Notes under the pieces: model-generated
Database searches by the model: none
Seen by the model: the letters and a program-made list of their open reading frames with translations, nothing else
Told to the model about the DNA's origin: nothing
Shown: positions 5,007 through 6,383 of the stretch, piece after piece
Layout of the letters: the number at the start of each line of letters is the position of its first letter
Numbering within the stretch: position 1 is the first letter of the stretch
DNA from: JBGPIK01 sp041484845
Lineage (GTDB): Bacteria > Desulfobacterota > Binatia > UBA9968
DNA length: 6,383 nucleotides
NCBI GenBank assembly: GCA_041484845.1
Contig: JBGPIK010000393.1
Location: 1 to 6,383, forward strand
Direction of reading: 5' to 3'
Program-made: the position numbers and the translations under genes

Positions 5007-6161
5007 ATGAAGCGCAGTACCGAACGAATCCTAGTAACCCATGCCGGAAGTCTCGCGCGGCCCCCCGAATTACTTAAAATGCTGGTCGCCAAAGATGAAG
5101 GACAACCCTACGACCGAAACGACCTATCAACGCGTATTGGCGCCGCCGTTAGCGAAGTCGTGCGCAAGCAGATCGAATGTGGCGTGGACATTATCAACGA
5201 CGGCGAGCAAGGGAAGTCCGGTTTTTCGCGTTACACTCGCGACCGACTGAGCGGAGTCGTAGAGCGGCCGCCTGCTCCGGGCTATCGCCCCACCTCCATC
5301 TTCGCTCGTGACGAGGTTGATTTCCCCGAATATTTTCACCGCGGCGGACGAACCTCCGTCGGTCACCACGCGCGGGTATTTTTTTGCACCGAACCGCTCA
5401 AGTACATCGGCCATTTGGCGGTGCAGGCCGATATCGATCACTTCAAAGCCGCGCTCCAGGGCGTGGCGGTCGAGGAGGCATTTCTACCTGCCGTCGCTCC
5501 CGGAACAATGGAACACTGGATGAAGAACGAATATTACCCGAACGACGAGGCGTATGTTTTCGCCATCGCTGATGCCATGCGCGAAGAGTACAAGGCGATC
5601 GTCGACGCCGGCTTTATCCTGCAGATCGACGACCCCGATTTGGCTGATGCCTGGCAGGTCAATCCGCACATGAGTGTCGCCGAGTATAGAAAGTACGCCG
5701 AGATGCGCATCGACGCTCTCAATCATGCGCTTCGAGATCTGCCGCCGGACCGAATACGTTTTCACATGTGCTGGGGCAGTTATCATGGCCCGCACAAGTA
5801 CGATATCCCGCTGAAAGACATTGTGGACATCATTCTTAAAGTCCGCGCCGGCGCCTATTCCATCGAAGCATCCAACCCGTGTCATGAGCATGAATGGCGT
5901 GTTTGGCAGGAAACAAAATTCCCCGACGGGAAAATATTCATCCCCGGCGTCGTCGGACATTACAGCGATTTTATTGAACATCCACAGGCGATCGCGGATC
6001 GTCTGGTGAGATTTGCCAAAATCATGGGGCGGGAAAACGTGATCGCCGGTACCGACTGCGGCTTGGGAACGAGAGTGGGTCACCCCAAAATCGCCTGGGC
6101 AAAATTTCAAGCGATGGCAGAAGGCGCAAGGCTCGCGACCCAAGAGCTGTGGGGCCGATAG
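5007..6161 (+). CDS. Single-domain MetE-like zinc alkyltransferase (cobalamin-independent methionine synthase C-terminal family)
   Basis: This 384-residue protein corresponds to the catalytic C-terminal barrel of MetE only; full MetE is about 750 residues with an N-terminal half that is missing here. The zinc ligands are in place: His253 and Cys255 (RFHMCWG), Glu287 (YSIEASNP) and Cys351 (GTDCGLG). Other family landmarks are THAGSLARP (11-19), DIINDGEQGK (61-70) and QIDDPDL (206-212). Such short homologues include archaeal methionine synthases and epoxyalkane:coenzyme M transferase, so it probably activates a thiol on zinc for alkyl transfer. The donor and acceptor are unknown, and loss of the N-terminal half argues against the standard methyltetrahydrofolate-triglutamate reaction. 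It is probably cytoplasmic. It diverges from the UbiD-family gene and may share its regulation. It converges on a histidine kinase gene. Automated labels as methionine synthase should be treated with caution. Confidence 0.9.
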   Translation: MKRSTERILVTHAGSLARPPELLKMLVAKDEGQPYDRNDLSTRIGAAVSEVVRKQIECGVDIINDGEQGKSGFSRYTRDRLSGVVERPPAPGYRPTSIFARDEVDFPEYFHRGGRTSVGHHARVFFCTEPLKYIGHLAVQADIDHFKAALQGVAVEEAFLPAVAPGTMEHWMKNEYYPNDEAYVFAIADAMREEYKAIVDAGFILQIDDPDLADAWQVNPHMSVAEYRKYAEMRIDALNHALRDLPPDRIRFHMCWGSYHGPHKYDIPLKDIVDIILKVRAGAYSIEASNPCHEHEWRVWQETKFPDGKIFIPGVVGHYSDFIEHPQAIADRLVRFAKIMGRENVIAGTDCGLGTRVGHPKIAWAKFQAMAEGARLATQELWGR

Positions 6162-6185
6162 CCGGAATCAGTCTCACGGAACGAC

Positions 6186-6207
6186 GAGCCTGTTCGGCTG
6201 GCTCTTT
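6186..6207 (+). terminator. Weak candidate terminator after the MetE-like gene
   Basis: GAGCC (6186-6190) and GGCTC (6200-6204) form a 5-bp stem with a 9-nt loop, followed by TTT. It lies 24 nt past the stop in a short convergent spacer (6162-6229), where a terminator is expected, but the stem and T-run are short. Confidence 0.25.
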
Positions 6208-6229
6208 AAGCCGGAAAGCAAGTTACGGG

Positions 6230-6383
6230 TCACGGTTCAGCGGCGGTGTCGGATGATCTTCTAAACGGAAGGGTGAAAGCAAACGTTGTTCCCTTTCCTT
6301 CTACGCTCTCCACCCAGATGCGACCGCCGTGAGCCTCGACAATCATCTTGCAGATAACCAAACCCAAGCCTGTTCCCTTCTGC
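6230..6383 (-). CDS. C-terminus of a sensor histidine kinase (HATPase_c domain; 5' end outside window)
   Basis: The last 50 residues of a two-component histidine kinase are read from the right edge to TGA at 6232-6230. The G2 glycine-rich ATP-lid box KGTGLGLVICKMIVEAHGG is followed by RIWVES, EGKGTTFAFTLP and a short tail RRSSDTAAEP. This is the standard end of the ATPase domain with only about ten extra residues, so no receiver domain is fused at the C-terminus. The sensor, HAMP or PAS and the phospho-acceptor histidine regions lie outside the window, so the signal is unknown. It converges with the MetE-like gene at a distance of 68 nt, and there is no evidence that it controls the catabolic genes. 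Confidence 0.92.
   Translation of the reverse strand, partial: QKGTGLGLVICKMIVEAHGGRIWVESVEGKGTTFAFTLPFRRSSDTAAEP

Overview
The window looks like chromosomal DNA of an uncultured, moderately GC-rich environmental bacterium. The protein mix (a stand-alone UbiD-family decarboxylase, a bicupin, a MetE-like protein and an NMT1-type substrate-binding-protein tail) and the spacers carrying degenerate AT-rich inverted repeats are typical of metabolically versatile soil or sediment lineages such as Deltaproteobacteria-like, Rokubacteria-like or Tectomicrobia-like genomes. The phylum cannot be fixed from this sequence. No RNA gene, CRISPR array, transposase or phage gene was seen.

Layout, left to right. 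(1) 1-279, plus strand: the last residues of a membrane protein, then the C-terminal tail of an ABC transporter substrate-binding protein with no body. (2) 280-586: a repeat-bearing spacer with three TTTGAAC copies and a possible broken small gene on the minus strand. (3) 587-4618, minus strand: three intact genes transcribed in the order UbiD-family decarboxylase, bicupin protein, FMN-dependent alpha-hydroxy-acid oxidase. The first two lie 65 nt apart and are probably co-transcribed. The third follows after a 298-nt spacer holding an AT-rich inverted repeat. (4) 4619-5006: a divergent control region with three TGATCA sites and a perfect 24-bp palindrome. (5) 5007-6161, plus strand: a single-domain MetE-type zinc methyltransferase. 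(6) 6230 to the end, minus strand: the C-terminus of a sensor histidine kinase, converging on the MetE-like gene.

Reading of the core (inference): UbiD enzymes remove or add carboxyl groups on aromatic or unsaturated acids using prenyl-FMN. Bicupins of this general type include ring-cleaving dioxygenases. Alpha-hydroxy-acid oxidases turn 2-hydroxy acids such as mandelate, lactate or glycolate into 2-oxo acids. MetE-fold zinc enzymes move alkyl groups to or from thiols. Side by side and divergently arranged, they suggest a catabolic island for an aromatic, possibly alkylated or hydroxy-acid, substrate. No substrate can be assigned from sequence alone. All four core genes have clean Shine-Dalgarno sites and intact reading frames.
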